9,398 bases of DNA from contig JAPLZA010000092.1 of the NCBI GenBank assembly GCA_026395275.1, forward strand, positions 1-9,398, given 5' to 3'. This stretch comes from Candidatus Staskawiczbacteria bacterium (GTDB taxonomy: Bacteria > Patescibacteriota > Minisyncoccia > Minisyncoccales > Staskawiczbacteraceae). This document shows positions 7,537 to 9,398 of this stretch, piece after piece (position 1 is the first letter of the stretch; every line of letters starts with the position of its first letter). A model generated the notes under the pieces. The model was given only the letters and a program-made list of their open reading frames with translations, made no database searches and was not told the DNA's origin. A program made the position numbers and the translations under genes.

Positions 7537-7565
7537 TTGAAAAATGGGCGGCAAAATGATAGGAT
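7537..7565 (+). promoter_or_regulatory. Predicted promoter of the tRNA-Leu gene
   Basis: TTGAAA (7537-7542), a 17-base spacer and TAGGAT (7560-7565) lie in the 64-base gap after the RelA/SpoT gene. Transcription would begin near 7572, about 7 bases before the mature tRNA 5' end, as expected for a short pre-tRNA leader. Confidence 0.6.
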
Positions 7566-7578
7566 AAGGACAAAATAA

Positions 7579-7662
7579 GCCCGAGTGGCGGAACTGGCAT
7601 ACGCGTGCGACTCAAAATCGCATTTCCTTACGGAATTGTGGGTTCAAGTCCCACCTCGGGCA
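7579..7662 (+). tRNA. tRNA-Leu, anticodon CAA (reads UUG)
   Basis: The cloverleaf can be folded by hand. The acceptor stem is GCCCGAG/CTCGGGC (7579-7585 with 7655-7661). The D arm contains GCGGAACTGGCATACGCG. The anticodon stem TGCGA/TCGCA encloses loop CTCAAAA, placing CAA at 7613-7615. A long variable arm has stem TTCC/GGAA and loop TTAC, marking a class II tRNA. The T arm is GTGGG-TTCAAGT-CCCAC, and the discriminator base is A, the leucine identity base. CCA is not encoded: the genome continues CTA after the discriminator, so a nucleotidyltransferase must add it. The gene has its own promoter and terminator. Confidence 0.97.
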
Positions 7663-7671
7663 CTATTAAAT

Positions 7672-7705
7672 AAAATCCAGACGACAAGGTTGTCTGGATT
7701 TTTTT
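7672..7705 (+). terminator. Rho-independent terminator after tRNA-Leu
   Basis: AATCCAGACGAC pairs with GTTGTCTGGATT around a 3-base AAG loop (12-bp stem including one G-T pair), followed by a run of seven T at 7699-7705. It begins about 10 bases after the tRNA. Confidence 0.9.
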
Positions 7706-7710
7706 ATTCG

Positions 7711-7799
7711 TTCGGGGTGCAGGACTTGAACCCATCCCCGAATTGCGAGCGAAGCGAGGCAATGCCTTCGGGCAACTCTTCAAGTCCCACCTCGGGCAC
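7711..7799. repeat. Structured tRNA-tail-like intergenic element
   Basis: This non-coding block lies between two terminators. Its ends form a long imperfect inverted repeat: GGACTTGAA (7722-7730) pairs with TTCAAGTCC (7779-7787), extended by GGGGTG (7714-7719) with CACCTC (7788-7793) across a 2-base bulge. Each arm resembles the T-arm plus acceptor end of a tRNA, pointing outward on opposite strands. Inside are ATTGC/GCAAT (7742-7746 with 7759-7763) around the direct repeat GCGAG-CGAA-GCGAG, and a TGCC-TTCG-GGCA hairpin (7763-7774). It could be a decayed tRNA pair, a REP/MITE-like repeat or a remnant of integration at the tRNA. The sequence alone does not decide. Confidence 0.6.
7779..7799 (+). 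repeat. 21-bp direct repeat of the tRNA-Leu 3' end
   Basis: These 21 bases exactly repeat 7643-7663 (T loop through acceptor and discriminator plus one base), 136 bases downstream in the same orientation. Bases outside both ends differ. Such duplications are typical of att sites at tRNA 3' ends, but here no integrase or cargo lies between the copies. Confidence 0.9.
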
Positions 7800-7806
7800 A
7801 TAAACT

Positions 7807-7837
7807 AAAAAACAGCCTTTTAATTGGGCTGTTTTTT
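7807..7837. terminator. Bidirectional rho-independent terminator
   Basis: AAAAAACAGCC (7807-7817) pairs perfectly with GGCTGTTTTTT (7827-7837) across a 9-base loop, giving T runs on both strands. On the minus strand it follows the PAP2 gene stop by two bases. On the plus strand it backs up the tRNA terminator. Confidence 0.88.
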
Positions 7838-7839
7838 GA

Positions 7840-8340
7840 TTATAATCTTATATAATTTATTAATCCGTATACTAAGAAAGTTGATATAAATCTTGTGAAT
7901 ACTTCGGCAACAACGTCGGTAAACCAGTGGACTCCGCAAAAAACTCTGGCAAGCCCAACCAAACAAGAACAAATAATAAAAGCTATTGCTAAAGGGAAAT
8001 TATAAAGAAATAGACAAAAAGAAACTCCAAAAATAAAAGACGAGTGGCGTGATGGAAATGATGGGTTTTTGGGAATTGGTATTAATACTTTTGCGCTTTT
8101 TAATTCAGCTGGCCTATGCTTTTTATAAAAAACATAAATTATTGTGTCAATAATAAATGCTGCAAATAAGCCAGACAATAAAGAATAAAAAAATGCCTGC
8201 CAATTATTTTCGTAATAAGCAAATGCCAACAAAAATATCATCATTAAATACAAAAGATACTTAGCGCAAAAAATCGCGAACCAGTCTAATAGTTTAGACT
8301 TCCCGGCAAAATAATTTATATTTTTGAAAATTGATATCAT
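7840..8340 (-). CDS. PAP2-family membrane phosphatase (possible undecaprenyl-diphosphate phosphatase)
   Basis: A 166-residue integral membrane protein with hydrophobic segments at about 18-41, 49-72, 101-113, 115-131 and 143-163. The PAP2 phosphatase motifs are present in order: KKHRP at 73-77, PSRH at 96-99, and R132-x5-H138-x3-D142. His99 and His138 would be the acid/base and nucleophile. The first motif is unusual: the Lys normally seven residues before the Arg of RP is replaced, and Lys is found only next to HRP. Small bacterial PAP2 proteins often recycle undecaprenyl diphosphate (BcrC type) or remove phosphate from phosphatidate or phosphatidylglycerophosphate; the substrate cannot be chosen from sequence. 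The ATG overlaps the glyA TGA as ATGA, so translation is probably coupled. A terminator follows the stop directly. Confidence 0.85.
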   Translation of the reverse strand: MISIFKNINYFAGKSKLLDWFAIFCAKYLLYLMMIFLLAFAYYENNWQAFFYSLLSGLFAAFIIDTIIYVFYKKHRPAELKSAKVLIPIPKNPSFPSRHSSFIFGVSFCLFLYNFPLAIAFIICSCLVGLARVFCGVHWFTDVVAEVFTRFISTFLVYGLINYIRL

Positions 8341-9398
8341 TTAGGCAATGGAAATTTTTTACAAAACCTCTTGATTTCTTCTCTAACTTTTTTAACAGAC
8401 TTAGGATTGGAAATAACTTCGTTTATCCAACCGGCAATTTTTTTCATTTCTTTTTCTTTCATTCCCCTGGTTGTAATTGCCGGGGTTCCCATTCTTATTC
8501 CAGAAGGTTTAAACGGCGGAGCTGGGTCATAAGGAATAGTATTTTTATTTATTGTAATACCTGCTTCCTCTAACAAATCCTGTGCTTCAGGTCCTGTAAT
8601 ATTTTTATTTCTCAAATCAACTAAAAGTAAGTGATTGTCTGTTCCTCCGGAAATCAAAGTAAATCCATATTTTTTTAATTCTTCGGCTAAAGTTTTCGCG
8701 TTTTTAACTATTTGTTTTGCATATTTTTTAAAAGCTAAAGTTGATGCCTCTTTCAAACAAACTGCAATTCCCGCAATGGCGTTTTCATGCGGTCCTCCCT
8801 GCAAACCAGGGAAAATTGCTTTATCAACCTTTTTGGCTAAATCCGGGTCTTTGTCTAGTCCTTTTTGGGTTACTAAAATCATAGCCCCCCTTGGACCTCT
8901 TAAGGTTTTATGAGTTGTAGTTGTGACCAAGTGCACGTATGGAACAGGGCTTGGGTGGGCTCCGCCGGCAACCAAACCTGCTATATGAGCAATATCAGCC
9001 ACCAAATAAGCTCCCACAGAGTCTGCAATATCCCCCAACCTTTTCCAATCAAAAGTTCTAGGGTAAGCAGTAGCTCCAACAAAAATAAGTTTTGGCTTAT
9101 TTTCTTTGGCTAACTTCTCTATTTCTTCATAATTTAAAAGATGAGTCTTTTGGTCAACTCCATATTGAACTGGTTTAAAAAACTTAGCAGAAAAATTTAC
9201 CTTCCATCCATGAGTTAAGTGCCCGCCCATTGGCAAAGCCATTCCCATTGTTGTATCCCCTGGTTCGCATACAGCAAAATAGACCGCAGCGTTTGCCGGA
9301 GAACCCGAATATGGCTGTACGTTTGCATGGACTACTCCAAATAATTTTTTAGCTCTTTCTCTACACAAATCTTCTAAAATATCGTAATATTTCAAACC
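8337..9398 (-). CDS. glyA: Serine hydroxymethyltransferase, N-terminus outside the window
   Basis: This PLP enzyme converts serine and tetrahydrofolate to glycine and 5,10-methylene-tetrahydrofolate, the main source of one-carbon units. The frame stays open to the last base, and the visible start (LKYYDILEDLCRERAKKLFG) matches the family about 65-70 residues in, so the TTG at 9395 is internal. Family motifs include HANVQPYSGSPAN, GGHLTHG, VADIAHIAGLVAGG, the PLP-lysine motif TTTTHKTLRGPRGA (Lys codon 8907-8909), FPGLQGGPHE, and GIRMGTPAITTRG near the C-terminus. Nothing visible is damaged. It is upstream of, and overlaps by four bases, the PAP2 phosphatase gene; the two share no obvious pathway. 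Confidence 0.97.
   Translation of the reverse strand, partial: GLKYYDILEDLCRERAKKLFGVVHANVQPYSGSPANAAVYFAVCEPGDTTMGMALPMGGHLTHGWKVNFSAKFFKPVQYGVDQKTHLLNYEEIEKLAKENKPKLIFVGATAYPRTFDWKRLGDIADSVGAYLVADIAHIAGLVAGGAHPSPVPYVHLVTTTTHKTLRGPRGAMILVTQKGLDKDPDLAKKVDKAIFPGLQGGPHENAIAGIAVCLKEASTLAFKKYAKQIVKNAKTLAEELKKYGFTLISGGTDNHLLLVDLRNKNITGPEAQDLLEEAGITINKNTIPYDPAPPFKPSGIRMGTPAITTRGMKEKEMKKIAGWINEVISNPKSVKKVREEIKRFCKKFPLPK

Noticed and set aside
7643..7799. Intact integrated element bounded by att sites
   Set aside because: Only 115 bases lie between the two 21-bp copies, with no integrase or cargo, so no element can be annotated. The repeat is reported instead.
7585..7803. A 72-codon plus-strand open frame covering the tRNA and the structured element
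   Set aside because: It starts inside the tRNA-Leu gene and passes through the strong terminator. The predicted peptide is a translation of tRNA and repeat sequence.

Overview
The window is AT-rich bacterial DNA with tightly packed genes. Start codons lack clear Shine-Dalgarno sequences, the tRNA does not encode its CCA tail, and several conserved proteins are shortened versions of their families (Mfd, RelA/SpoT). Together these suggest a reduced-genome bacterium of the Candidate Phyla Radiation (Patescibacteria, Parcubacteria-like). This assignment is inferred from style and content, not from a marker gene. TGA is used as a normal stop in topA and glyA, so the UGA-recoded lineages (Gracilibacteria, Absconditabacteria) are unlikely.

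Layout. Positions 1-1746 (+) hold the 3' part of mfd, the transcription-repair coupling factor. It appears to lack several standard domains. Convergent with it, only 10 bases away, is a secreted protein of six disulfide-type PKD/Ig-like repeats (1757-3655, -), one of them split by a Ser-rich and Cys-rich insertion. A 92-base divergent region (3656-3747) carries two overlapping back-to-back promoters. The second promoter drives topA (3748-5791, +), which is broken near codon 24 by an apparent 4-bp duplication followed by an in-frame TAG. A (p)ppGpp synthetase of the RelA/SpoT family overlaps the end of topA by 11 bases (5781-7514, +). Next come a tRNA-Leu(CAA) with its own promoter and terminator, a 90-bp structured element that repeats the tRNA 3' end, and a bidirectional terminator. 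On the minus strand glyA (serine hydroxymethyltransferase, running off the right edge) is followed by a PAP2-family membrane phosphatase through an ATGA overlap.

The genes are core housekeeping functions: DNA repair, supercoiling, stringent response, translation, one-carbon metabolism and probably lipid-carrier recycling. One surface-protein gene sits among them. topA and the RelA/SpoT gene look like one transcription unit, as do glyA and the PAP2 gene.

I see no phage, CRISPR, toxin-antitoxin or defence cassette. The most interesting signals are the compact Mfd, the double lesion in topA with a quasi-palindrome footprint, the degraded hydrolase centre of the RelA/SpoT protein, the PKD protein with a domain inserted in a domain, and the tRNA-tail repeat element.
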